A DNA stretch of 64,000 nucleotides, from positions 634,308-698,307 of the forward strand of contig JANVCC010000120.1 of the NCBI GenBank assembly GCA_025345505.1. The letters run 5' to 3'. Made by a program: the position numbers and the translations under genes. The notes beneath the pieces are model-generated. The model did not search any database and had not been told where the DNA came from. It saw nothing but the letters and a program-made list of their open reading frames with translations. This document shows, piece by piece, positions 25,001 to 36,488 of this stretch. Each line of letters opens with the position of its first letter. Within the stretch, counting starts at the first letter, position 1. Source of the DNA: Todiramphus chloris collaris. Its lineage: Eukaryota > Chordata > Aves > Coraciiformes > Alcedinidae.

Positions 25001-25554
25001 AGGAAGACCACATGAGAAGAAGACCACCTCATGGTCAGTGTGTGGCAGGAGCTGGAGAGAAGGACAACACCCCCCAGAGCTCTGCAACCACCAGCTCCAC
25101 ACCGACCGAGACAGACACAACTGCCCAGTTGGGCAGTGCCAGCCCATCCCCACCAAAAGGGCTCTGCAGGCACGGCCCTGTGGGCACAAAGGAGGTGGCT
25201 CCTGCTCCATCCATACCTTCCCCACGTTGTCTCATACCTCCTGCCCCAAACAGCCCCTTCCCACCAGCCATGGCACCCCCAGCACTTCCATCTGGGCAGA
25301 CAAATTTACCTTCTGTGTAGCCCCCCAAGGCTGACCAGCCTCCACTCTGTGCTCCGTGGTTGGCAATGTCCATACTGGCAGCAGCTTCTGCCATTCCCCT
25401 GCCAAGGCCACCGCACAGCCAAGCTCCAACCCACCGCCTGTACCCAACCTGCATCTGTGGACCAAATACTGCAGCTGCCAGCAGTGGGGCTGGACCTAAA
25501 TGGGGTCCGACTAGAAATAGCCAGGGGAACATAGGTAGCAAGTTGGGGTCATAG
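24958..25554 (+). pseudogene. Ser/Thr/Pro-rich frame continuing the HSFY-like locus
   Basis: Seen: in the next frame, codons are open from 24958 to a TAG at 25318-25320, then open again to 25554. The translation is rich in Ser, Thr, Pro and Ala (for example SSATTSSTPTETDTTAQ near 25080-25130, then SPSPPK and PSIPSPR). It starts with a basic patch, HMRRRPP, near 25009. It overlaps the preceding frame over 24958-24997, so one single-base indel there would connect them. HSFY-type proteins have low-complexity tails after the DNA-binding domain, so this is a plausible tail. I cannot align it to a known protein, and the bias could be compositional. The opposite strand is also open over 25035-25541 (168 codons); I read that as a mirror of the same base composition. 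Confidence 0.4.
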
Positions 25555-28500
25555 AGGTAGAAACAAGTAGTAATAACTTGTTTGTTGTTCTCAACTATAA
25601 ATCTTTTTGAGTTGCTAGGTCCTGTCCTGTCACTACAGTCTCTCAGTCACTGTCTCAGCACCCAGGATGGGAGGTGCCCGACCACCAGCCAGGTGCATGC
25701 TGCTCCCCCGGGCTGCCCTGTGGGGTCAGGCAGGGGACTGGGTCAGCATTCAAAGGTTTTTTTCATATTTATTTTCAGGTAGCACAAGCCTTTGACCCAG
25801 TTACCCTCCCAGTGGAGGGGCCATCGCTGTCAGACTCGGCAACCATTACATTGCTGCTCCTGGACAGCTGTGGCAGAAGGTGTCATCTAGCAGACAAGAG
25901 TTGACTTTGTGGCAGATACCTTCAAAGCCCATGTTTTCTTTCATGACTTGTTGATTACACAGTCAGTCATTGCTTCGCTTGAATGCATTTGTCTTCCTTT
26001 TCAAATGTTAGTAACATCATGGGGGGTCCCAGGAGCAGTATATGGCACGTACAAGGCTGGGAGCACTGGGAACCAGCATGCTTTCCACCAGCCAGCAAGT
26101 CAGATGGAAAGACCAAAGGTCTTGAGGAAAGGTGTTAATGGACAGTGTAGACCAGTGCCATGCAGGTGCAGAAACAGGTAATGGAAACACAACTCATGAC
26201 AACAAATAAATCTGTTTTGTCTTTGAGAACCCTTTGGAAGTGAGTAGCAAGGTTGTCCTTTGAGTGCCACCGTGTGCAGGTATTTCCCTGTGAGGCTCAA
26301 GGCTGCCTCTGAGTGAGGGAACTGGAATGACTTGGTGTCAGGGTGGGTGCTGGTGCCCAGCAAGGCTGCTTGCCCCCTCTCTTTGGTCTGCAGGGTCATG
26401 TCTGCTGAATTTAACTGTCCTGGGGGGTGAACACCATCACTCAGCTTCTGTGTCTCCCTTCACCAAGGAGGTTTTTAAATGGTAGTATTTGCTTTGGTAC
26501 CTTATTTCCCAACGTATTCTTTTATAGGTGGTCTCTCTGCTCACACTCCTCTTTGAAGTAGCGTGAGAATGTCTGGTGAGAGTGAGATACTCCAGGGAAG
26601 CTGTGCCCTGAGATGGACTTTGATTTCTGGTGAGAAGTTCAGCACTCCACTAATTTTTCCCCGGAACGATTCATAATCCATCGGCATATCTGAGAGCAGC
26701 ATCTGCCTGGGGCCTGACCATGATCGTTAGTGGTATTTCGTCTATTCCTGGTGCTAGTAAAGCCTCTCTCTTTGCAAAAGAGCATGGGCTGCTCTTCAAA
26801 CATGGAACCATGAAACAGCATCTTCAGTGTGATATCACCTCCTGCCTTGCTGGATGGAAGCGAAACAGCCTCTGTGTGCAGTCAATGACATCTGGCAGCT
26901 TTGTTGTCACTTTATTAGGAATTTCCTGCAGGGTCAGGTAAATGAAGCAGACACCAACTCACTGAGTTTGAGCTGTTCTGTGTCCTCGCAGCACTTGCAT
27001 GGCTGTGGTCCTCCCACAACCATAAGGAGAGGTTGGGCTGTGGTAGCCAAATGCTAGCAGAGTGCATTGGGCATGCCCGTCCCATCCTCCTTGGAGGGGC
27101 AGGGCTGTGATCCTTACAATACTCTCCAGACTCTTCCACACCATGGCTACAAGTCTTTTCTAGACAACATATTACAAAATTATGTGTGTGTACAAACTAG
27201 TTTGGATAGATATTCCCTGCCTCGTCTCCCTGTTCCCTTCAGGGCAGGAGATATAACTCATCCTTGACAGCTGGTTCACATTGCAAACCCTGGTGTGCTG
27301 TTCAGCTTTGCTGAACGTGGGCAAAGTGCCTTCTCAGGCTAAACGCTGGCAAGGATCCACGCATTGTAACATCTCAGCTCAGTCAAAGCCCCACAAGGAT
27401 TCCTGGTGAAACAAGAGCAGGCACGTCTGCTCAGCCTGATGCTGAGAGATACTAACATCAAGAGCAGGGTAGAAAAGCACATCTAATGGATGGAACAACA
27501 CATTCTGAGGGTTAATCACATTCAAATCTTGAAAGACATAGAAGCACAGTCCAAAACAAGTCCCTCCACATTCTGATTTCTTCAGCAGCTGGTGCAGTGT
27601 TGCACTGGCAGTGTGTTTTGGCTAGTACCAGACTGATGACTGAAAAGCATCTGTGCTTTCTCATTCATGCTTACGTGCTAAGAAGGTCACCACTAAGAAT
27701 GCTGCTAGCCCATGAGCCCCCTCAGACGCTGCCAGGTGTGCAAGGGCCCAGACCTGGAGAGCTGTAGCACTGCCCGTGACAAATTCCACAGCTTGCCTGG
27801 GATCTGCTGTGGTGTGGTTGCACCCAGCATCCCATTAAGGCTCATTGCCTGGCTTCCTCTGCCTACTTAATGGAGATGGTTATACTTATCAGCCTGGATC
27901 CACCTGCATGTTCCAACACTGATGTGCTGGGTGGTTTTGTTAAACAGGTTAAACCAACCTGTGATGCAGAGCACATGCTGGGGAAACTCAGCTCACCTCA
28001 CTTCAGCTGTGAGAATGCCAGGCAGCTGGGCTACAGTGACTGTCTCACATCCCTTTGCGGTCAGGGCAGAAAGGCAGAAACTCCTGAGGACAGCACCTTA
28101 CTAATGTCAATTGCCAGCTTATCCCAGACAATTTCTGGTGCAATCCCAGTGAGGCAAATGAGCACACAAAATCCATCAGCAACACTCCGGTGCTGCATGA
28201 CCCATATGAGAACCTTCTGCTTAGCAGCTGAAGTGTCATCTTAACTCTTCCCTCCCAGGCTCCATAATGTTCCCCAGAAAACTGCATTCCCTTGCAGCCT
28301 TCATCTTACCAGCTAAACAGGACAAGCCCACGTAGCATCTGCTCTCAGGAAAGGTCTCTTTTCCCATCACTACAACTGCAGTCCTTGTATGTCTCAGTTC
28401 TCTTAAGAGTTCATGTTTCACTGAGCAGATCTGCTCTTGCTGATGTTTTCTTATACAATGTCTTTCATAATTCCTTCTCTTCACTGGAGATATCTCCATT

Positions 28501-28710
28501 GACACATTGGGATCACGCCAGCTGTGTCATACTGATGGGTGCAGGGTGTCTGAAAGACCTCATATTCCAGGCATTTCGAGCTTATGAGGTCTTGGGTAAT
28601 GTTTTTTGCCACCACCTGACTTGGCCTTGCTGCATCTGAGAATTACCCAGTTTTGCATCTGTGAGGGACAGACACTTGTAAGAAAGGGGGATGGTACCCT
28701 GACTGCTGGT
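25555..28710. other. Non-coding DNA, nothing recognised
   Basis: Unique sequence between the HSFY-like locus and the long CR1; no domain-bearing frame or repeat found. Confidence 0.55.
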
Positions 28711-29621
28711 ATCAGTACAGGTGAGGTGCCTGAGGGCTGGAGGAACACCAATGTCAATGCATTCTTCAAAAAGGGCAATAAAGAAGACCCTGGTAATTAC
28801 AGACCAGTCAGCATCAACTCCATCCCTGGAAAGGTGATGGAACATCTCATTCTGGAGATCATATCTCAGCACATGGAAGAAAGGAAGGTTATCAAGAGTA
28901 ACCAGCATGGATTTATTAAAGGGAGGTCAGGCCTGACTAATCTGACAGCCTTCTATGATGGTGTGACTGAACGGGTAGATGCAGGGAGAGCAGTGGATGT
29001 TGTCTACCTTGACTTTAGCAAGGCTTTTGATACTGTCTCCTGGGGTGCAATAAGAAGAGTGTCCATGATATTAAGGGAGGTTCTCCTCCCCCTCTATTCT
29101 GCACTAGTGAAACCACATCTGGAGTATTGTGTCCAGTTCTGGGCTCCCCAGTTCAAGAGGGACTGGGAAATACTGGAGAGTCCAACGGAGGCTACAAAGA
29201 TGCTGAAGGGACTGGAACATCTCTCTTGTGGGGAAAGGCTGAGAGCCCTGGGGCTGTTCAGCCTGGAGAAGAGCAGCCTGAGAGGGGATCTTATGAATGT
29301 TTACAGATATCTGAAGCATGGGTGTCAAGCAGAAGGGGCCAGGCTCTTTTCAGTGGTGCCCTGGGATAGGACAAGAGGTAATGGTAGCAAGGGGAAACAC
29401 AGGAAGTTCCACCTCAATGTGAGGAAAAACTTCTTCCCTGTGAGGGTTACAGAGCCTGGAACAGGCTGCCCAGAGAGGCTGTGGAGTTTCTGGAGTCTTT
29501 CAAGACCCACCTGGATCTGTTTCTGTGTGGGCTGCCCTGGGTGACCCTGCTCTGGCAATGATCTCCAGAGGTCCTTTCCAACCCACACCATTCTATGGTT
29601 CTGTGATTCTATGATTTTATG
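28711..29621 (+). mobile_element. CR1 LINE fragment: reverse-transcriptase 5' part joined to ORF2 C-terminus and 3' end
   Basis: Seen: translation from about 28720 gives [25 protein letters not shown], then [20 protein letters not shown], and ends its RT part with [13 protein letters not shown] near 29040. These are the N-terminal reverse-transcriptase blocks of CR1 ORF2. The next recognisable motif is [20 protein letters not shown] from about 29085, which belongs well after the catalytic core in the family. The middle of the RT, including the FADD catalytic block, is therefore missing, on the order of 200 codons. The reading frame survives the junction and stays open to 29544. Near 29452 the family frame shifts by one base (gagcctggaac where the coding form has one base more). 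The element ends with ATTCTATGGTTCTGTGATTC and ATGATTTTATG, the CR1 3' signature. The 5' end is truncated, as usual for CR1. No active endonuclease or RT is encoded. Confidence 0.93.
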
Positions 29622-29847
29622 TTGTACAGAACTTTGACATGTTCACCTCCATAAGGGTGCTGCCAAAACAGAGTTGAGTTGTCGGAGCCTCATTCTCTGA
29701 TGTGAGCCTGTTACACTCAGCAATACTTGGAAAGAAGGACAGGCTGAAGCAAGTTACCTTTCCCATTTCACCTAGAAGGGTGAAGTTCTGGACAAGATGA
29801 ATTCCAGTTTTCCTGTAGGAGAAGCCTCTCAATTAGCAGATTCCATA

Positions 29848-30010
29848 AACCATGAATTATTTGGGTTCAGAGGGGTGTCTGGAGGTCTCTGGTCCCATGT
29901 TCTGCTCCAAGCAGGGCTCACTTCAAATTGTTTAGGACCCTCAGTTGCTCAGTTGCCTTGCCTAGATGAGTTTTGAAAATTTCCAAGAAAGGAGACTCCA
30001 TCATCTTTCT
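29848..30010 (-). mobile_element. CR1 LINE 3' fragment, degraded
   Basis: Seen on the plus strand: atttgggttcagaggggtgt, then ctggaggtctctggtcccat, ctccaagcagggctcacttc, and gatgagttttgaaaatttcc. This is the reverse complement of a CR1 3' end (family: tttgggttggaagggacctc, tgctcaaagcagggccaact, agttttgaatatctccaagg). Its 3' end faces the 3' end of the plus-strand CR1 that stops at 29621. The right limit is uncertain; similarity fades after about 30010. Confidence 0.78.
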
Positions 30011-33000
30011 GAGGAGCTTCATAGAAGATGGCAAAGAAGAGTGTTTGAGATGCCTCTTGAAAAAGAAAGGCCTCAAGAGTTCCCTGTGAGGGGAAGAACT
30101 AAGGCGATTTCACTAAACGTGAGCATTGCTGGGCAGATTGGCAGCAACATAATTTATAGGTAATTTCTAAATGCTTAATGACTGACCTGGACTAGGTGTT
30201 GTGGGGACACCTGCATGGAGAACTGCAAGCTACCAACCAGAGAAGGTGCGTGCATAGTAAATGCTTCCGATGGATGTATAAGGTCTGTGAAGTTTAATGC
30301 CTCTTGAAAATGGCTCAGGATGTAAGGAAAAAATTCCCTGAACCTAACAGAGAATTCATCAGAGTTTTTCCTAATGCCTACAAGAAGCAGGACAAGCCAA
30401 TGTCGTCTCTGTGCCCACCTGCAAACTGTCAGTCCATTTATTTGGTCTTCTACCATAAAACACTTTGCCACTGGCTGGGCTGAAGACCAAATCACTCAGT
30501 GCTTGAGCATGCAGATAGGTAACTCTCACCTTCATCTTCCCCTACTCCCACACTGGTGGAACCAAGAAATTTCCTTGACTCCTAGATCAGGGAAGAACAG
30601 AGATGTTCTGAGCATAAAGCAGGGAACTAGGAGAGGACAGCATCTTCTAAGTACTATGAACAAGTCAAAATAGCTCTTGTGGAACCTTCTCAGTCTCTGA
30701 CAGGGATTAGGTAGGTCACCATTTATGAGGTCAACTTGCAGCATGCTAGAGCTGTAGAGAAAGGTGGCTGGGGCTCCTTGGAGAAATAGGGCTGGGCTGG
30801 CACTGGCCCCATAGGTCTTTGAGGTTACTCTGTGTGTGTCCAGAGCCAGTGATGTGGGTTCTCAGAAGACAGATTTGGAAGTAAGATAGGTTATGGAGGA
30901 TGCAAACAGCCCCAGGCAGCTGGCTGTGTGGGTAGCCATGGACTGGCACTGGTCTGGGCACATTTCTATCTCTCAGGCCGCCACAGAGCTGTAAAGTAAA
31001 GCTAGTAGTTTCAGGCTCTCATCAAATAATTTGTGTTTGACCTGGGAAAAGCTTGGATCTTTACTTGCTTTGGGCTGACCCTTCTTAGTCTCATGACCTG
31101 CCAGAGGTGTGTGGGCAACTTGGAAGGACAAGCATCAAAATCGTCCATGCTCCTTGGCTGTTAGCTGGAGAGTGCTGAAAGGTGGGCAGTTGGCAGCACT
31201 GCTGGTCCCAGCCCAGGGAGGTGAGCTGGGCAGTTTGAGATCAGCCTGGGTCAGCCTTGGGGGGCAGCAGCTGCTGGGGTGGAGATTGGCAGATGTGGGC
31301 AGAGGCTCTGTGGAGACACTTGGCAAAGGAAGACCATTTTTTTCAGCACATTCACCCTTCAATCACCTTTCAATAAACTTTTCAGACAGAAAGAAATGCC
31401 CAGCACTGACAAAAGCAGCAGTCCTTTGCTCCGTTAGGTTAGTCCCCTGAAACAATGGTCTGGTTGACAAGAGCTGGCCACCCTGAAGATGCTGACAGAG
31501 CCCATCTCCATCACTGCTGGGGAACAGCCTGGTGAGACCTGTCCCAGGAGGATGCCATGATCACAGCAGGTTGGAAGAGATTTTTCCCTCCTCTTACTAT
31601 GCAGGTGGCAGAGAATCCCCTTGGAGGACAGTGCTGTCAGCCATCTGCATGGTGTGACAGCATTTTTAGGAGCCCCTTTAGGTGTCTGTGGCAGGCAGGG
31701 CAGTGGGAAGAGAACAGCAGGACCTCCCGACACAGTTTTGACTCCCTCTCTTGATCTCCTGAGGTGAGGGCCAGGCAGGGCTCTCTAGAGTCCCCCTCAC
31801 AGCAGTCAGAAGGGGAGGAGAATCTGCAGGTGATGCAGGATGGAGGCCATAGTCTGGGCAGTCTGGCCCAGCAAGGAAGGCTGCAGTAAGGACCGTGTTC
31901 TGAGGAACCTGGCCCTGGAAAGCATCCAGGCTAGGCATGCTCCCCATGGGCAGCATGGTGCACTTGTGGCTTTAATGGAAAAAAAATTAAAAAGTCAATG
32001 GAGACAATAGCCCATCAACACAACCAGCAGTGCTGATGAGAAATAAATCTGGTAGCAAATGTCACTGTGCAGATGAGGTTGTTTGGGAGATGTTTTTGTA
32101 GGGCCCAGTGATTGCCAGACTTGTCTGTGCTTTCCAGTCTGACCTGGTTTCTGTAACTGTATGTGGACCAGATGTGGACACTGTTAGGACATTCTGCAAG
32201 ACAAGGTGCTAAAATGCTATTTATCTTAATGACAAATGCAATCCAAAAATGGTCATTATGTTTCTGCCTCAAAAACCTGATCTGTAAAACATTCAGTTCC
32301 TGTCAAGGGCTGAAACAAGATATGAACTCAAATTAATTTTCAGGTGTAAAACCACGTCTGATGATGCGTGAGGGTAGGAGGCAGAGCTATCAGCACACGC
32401 CATAACAATCAGAAAGCTTTGCGGTGCCCTACAGAGAACAGGACAAACGTCAATGACTTGAGTGTTCACTTAGGAAGCCCTCACCTTGGCAGTGGTGCAA
32501 AACTGAGAACAGCTTGTTCAGATCCAGCTAAGAGATGAAATTTGTTGTGGCTTCACGTGGAATGAGTTTGTGATGAACCTTGTTTATGGGTGGGTGGCAT
32601 CGCCAGAGCCCGAGAAGGGCTGGCTTAGCAGATTTTTGTCATTTTCAGCTGTAGCCACGCAGGAATGGCTGGTGGTCTCTGCTCTGGGGCTGTGTGCTTG
32701 AAACACAGCCCTGTGCACCCTCCTTTTTGTCGTCTGCATCTACGGTCCGAAGTGGCAATACTCAAAAGAAATGAAGTGCAAGGAACATGAATCACAGCCT
32801 TCCTCTGAAATAAAGTGGTATTCATTGCTGCCAAAGTGGTCGTTACTGCCAAGCCTTAATCAACCACTTTCTAAGTGGGCAGCAGAATCCCAAAGCTTGT
32901 TGACAAACAGGGTTACACTCACTTTTTATCGTTTTTTTTGTGACAACCCATTTGAATAGGCTTGTTTCGTGCTTGCAGTATCCTCTCATATTTACTCATT

Positions 33001-33884
33001 TTTCCCTTTTTGTTTTCAGTGCTAATTTCAAAACTCCTGGCACCATTTTCTTGGTCTCTGGAGAAAACAATTAGCTATTCAACCTGTTGCTCTGTGCAGA
33101 TCCCAGATGGTTCTTCTTTTGACACAGGTATTTGACACTGAACACTTTTGTTGTGTCTTGATCTCAAGTGCCTTTCCCAGTTCTCCATCAGGATGTACCT
33201 AAGCCTTGCCAACAAAAAGCAGAGATCAGTTTTGATATCAGTCCCAATTCTGCTGCTTAGATACCTGTTTAGTCTGCTGCATCTCATGGATTCTGCTAAA
33301 AAAACCCCACAAATTCAGGACAGAGCTGCAATCTCAGAGTCCCAGCCCTGTCTTAGGTACAGGCAACACAGCCTAATTCAGTGTGTTTTTCCTGCAGAAT
33401 TGCTTTTCTCAGACCGAATTTAATACAAGCACAATTTTTACAAAGTCTACACGAGCCAGCTGTTGTGCTGGACAGTGGTCTCCCCAGGCCTGAATCTCTT
33501 GGCCATCTTCTCTGCTTATGAAGCCACTGCTGTTCCACATGCTGTCAATTTTATCTTTCTTATTTCCCATATAGCTGTGGACCAGCTGTGGACCAATGAT
33601 TTCCATGGCACCAGGGAATTCTTCCCATGCATCTATACGATTCTCATGGTTTCAGCTGACGTGAGCTTACATGACTTATGCCAGGATCAGAGGTTTGCTT
33701 TACTGGCTTACTCCTGGAGTGGTGATGGACCTTCATTCTTTGTACTGACACCACTTTTTAAGAGAAGTAACTCGTTCACTTTTTTTTTCTTTTTTAATAG
33801 AGTCCTGAGAACCAGGCTCAGGTGATGGTGTGTCTCAGAAGACACCGGAATTTTCTTCTTGAAATCAGTGACTCCAAACCAAGG
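30011..33884. other. Non-coding DNA, nothing recognised
   Basis: Unique sequence; frames are short and lack domains. Confidence 0.55.
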
Positions 33885-33950
33885 CCATAATGGTTGGGGA
33901 GGACCTCTGGAGATCCCTAGTCCAGCCTTTTGCTCAAACTGGGCTAACAG
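33885..33950 (-). mobile_element. CR1 LINE 3' scrap
   Basis: Seen: ataatggttggggaggacct, then ctggagatccctagtccagc and cttttgctcaaactgggcta. It reads as the reverse complement of the CR1 terminal region (family: gggacctctggagatcatct, agtccaacccctgctcaaag). About 65 bases are recognisable; no octamer tail. Confidence 0.7.
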
Positions 33951-35784
33951 TAGTCCATGTTTCCCAAATGTAACTGTTGATAACTACTGCTCTGCTCTTC
34001 TTGTTCCCTGCTGTTTACCTGTTGCTTTCACATCTTTTTCATGTAGGCCAGCAGGGCCACTGACACAGACACTTGGTGGATGGTTGCTCAAGGCTGGGAA
34101 ATGCTTGGAGTCTCGGGACCCTTCCCATGCCTCCAGCCATCTAGGCAGGGAGGAGGGGGAATGGGTGGAGAGAAGATGAGGAAGCAACTGCTCAGGTGGA
34201 GCAGGGTTGACTCAATACCTTGCTAGCTCCAGGGTCTAAGCTCTTGGCTGCCTGACCACCAGTAATGAAATGTGACTTGCTGTCATGTAAGTGAAGTCTG
34301 AGAGGTGGTAACTAGTCCTGTTCTCTGATATAATCTATTTTCAACTTACTCTCTGGAGAGCAGGTGTAGTAAATGACACCTGTAAACCATCCATTTCAGA
34401 CCAAAGCTGTTGTTTGTGTCACTGATGCTGTAGAGCAAGGGCTTACAAAGCTTACAAAGCTTTTTTTAAGCAATAGGCTGTCATCCCTGCACACTTCCAG
34501 CCTTCAGCTGTCACAGCTTCTCCTCACAAGGGGCACAATACAGGCGGTCCTCATCACCTTGTGCTGATCATTATTTTAGGAACAGCAGCTGTTGGTAAGC
34601 AATTCTCTTCCAGTGTAATTAGGAATTGCTACAAATCCAGGAGAATCTAAAAGACAAAATTCCTTTGTTCCCCAAACCTTTCAGAAATAGGAAGAAATTC
34701 TTGCCCCAAGAATAAGTGAGCTTGGTGGCCCAGTTCAAAAAGATGACTGAAGACTGCCTGTGCAATAGGTTCATCTGCAAGGGCCACCCTCTGCCACCAG
34801 TGTAAGCACGCTCATGTTGGTGGCAGCCACGTCTGTCACAGCTGCACGCTCGTCTCCCCCAGGGCACAGACTCAGCACAAAAAGTGATGTCTAAGCCTCA
34901 CCCCTTCTGAAAACACCTGCTTCACTTGGAAATGCATTAATCCACAGGTCATCAATCTCTCCTTCTTCTCCTGGAAATCTCAGCGTCCTTGAGATAAGAA
35001 CGTATCAACTGCTCAGGACTGAGAGTGGGCAACTCCTCTGGAAGGGAACACCGGCTTCACTTCATTCTGCTTGGTGCTCCCAGAGAAGGATCAGGTCCCC
35101 AGTGTACTTGTCAACAGATGCGCTCCAGGAAGGTCAGCTCATAGAAGACCCCACACCTTTCCTGGACCCTCTGGCTTTGACCACCTTTAGCATCCCCTGA
35201 GCCTTTCCATCCCCCATTTCCAGCTTCTCCAGGGTATTTTCAACAGAGTTGAGCATTACTGTGCCAGCAATGTGAGTCGTCTGGGATTGCCAGGGACAGG
35301 ACTTGTTCTGCTTAGAGTCATACAAAGCTGTAGCTTCACTGAACAGGCATTTTCAGAGGGCAGATCTCCTTGGAGAGAAGGAAGTGCCTAAAGGTGCATC
35401 AGACCACACATCTCAATTTCTCATGGGATTGACATCCTCCAAGAAACTCTATTTTATAAATCCCATGGAATGGCAGCTTGCCCTGGAGGAGTGCAGGGTC
35501 TCCATACACCTATGAGAAGCCTTCATCCATCCTGGTGGTGAAAAGAGAAAGGCACCAAGCTGTGCTGGCAGTGTTTCAGGTGGCCTACCTGTGAAAACCT
35601 GATGGTGAGTCTCCAACCATGAGACATACCGGGACTGTTGCATAGGTAATGATCAATGAGTATGTAATTTATAGGTGCCTGTGAAGCCATGGAGGGTTGA
35701 GAAGCCATCAGGGTGTCAGCTGATGATGTTTTCACCAGTGGCAAAGATGGGTTAAGGATTTTAACTTATTGCCAGCTCAATGTC
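33951..35784. other. Non-coding DNA, nothing recognised
   Basis: Apart from a tiny tandem duplication of CTTACAAAG at 34443-34462, nothing is supported. Confidence 0.55.
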
Positions 35785-36471
35785 CAGGTGGAGATCAGTG
35801 ACAAGTGGTGTCCCTTGGGGGTCTGTACTGGGACCAGTGCTGTTTAGTATCTTCATCAATAACACAGACAGTGGTATGAAGTGCACCCTCAGCAAGTTTG
35901 CAAATGATACCAAGGTGAGTAGTGCTGTTGACATGCCCCAGGGACAGGATGCCATTCAGAAGGACTTTGACAGGCTTGAGAAGTGGTCCAGTGTGAACCT
36001 CTCGAGTTTCAATAAGGAAAATTGCAAGGTCCTGCACCTGGGCAACCCCTGGTATCAACACAGGCTGGGGCTTAAAGGATCAAGAGGAGCCCTGCAGAGA
36101 AGGACTTGGGGAATCCGGGGGGTGAAAAGATGGACACGAGCCTGCACTGTGCACCCACAGCCCAGCAGCCAATGGCACCCCGGGCTGCATCCCGACCCTG
36201 TTGGAACAGGACAAGGGGTGATGTTTTTAAAATGAAAGAGGGAGATTTAGACTGGACAGAAGGAACAAACTTTTTCCACTGAGGGTGATGAGACCCTGGC
36301 CCAGGTTGCCCAGAGAGGTGGTGGCTGCCCCATCCCTGGCACCATTGCAGGGGAGGTTGCCCAGGGCCCTGAGCACCCTGCTTTAGCTGCAGATGGCCCC
36401 GCTTCCTGCAGTGGGGTTGGACCAGATGAGCTTGAAAAGGTTCCTTCCCACCCAAACTATTCTATGATTTC
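35785..36471 (+). mobile_element. CR1 LINE fragment with RT core and 3' end
   Basis: Seen: RWRSVTSGVPWGSVLGPVLF from 35786, then FINNTDSGMKCTLSKFANDT and LEKWSSVNLSSFNKENCKV. These are the CR1 reverse-transcriptase palm and following blocks. The catalytic F-A-D-D motif reads F-A-N-D, with Asn at 35903-35905 replacing the first catalytic Asp. After about 36110 the family frame breaks by indels. Near 36185-36215 the sequence jumps from the CALAAQKAN-type segment to the RTRG-type segment, so there is a second internal deletion. The 3' part (aggttgcccagagaggtggt at about 36303) leads to the terminal TTCTATGATTT at 36460-36470. The element is inactive and 5'-truncated; the left boundary is approximate. 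Confidence 0.92.
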
Positions 36472-36477
36472 CACACA

Positions 36478-36488
36478 CCCCCCCCCCC
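36478..36488 (+). repeat. Run of 11 C next to a CR1 3' end
   Basis: An uninterrupted C11 starts 7 bases after the CR1 terminus at 36471. Confidence 0.85.

Noticed and set aside
25035-25541. 168-codon minus-strand frame opposite the HSFY-like tail as a gene
   Set aside because: No domain; its Gly/Ala richness mirrors the Pro/Ser/Thr-rich plus frame, so it is best explained as a compositional shadow.
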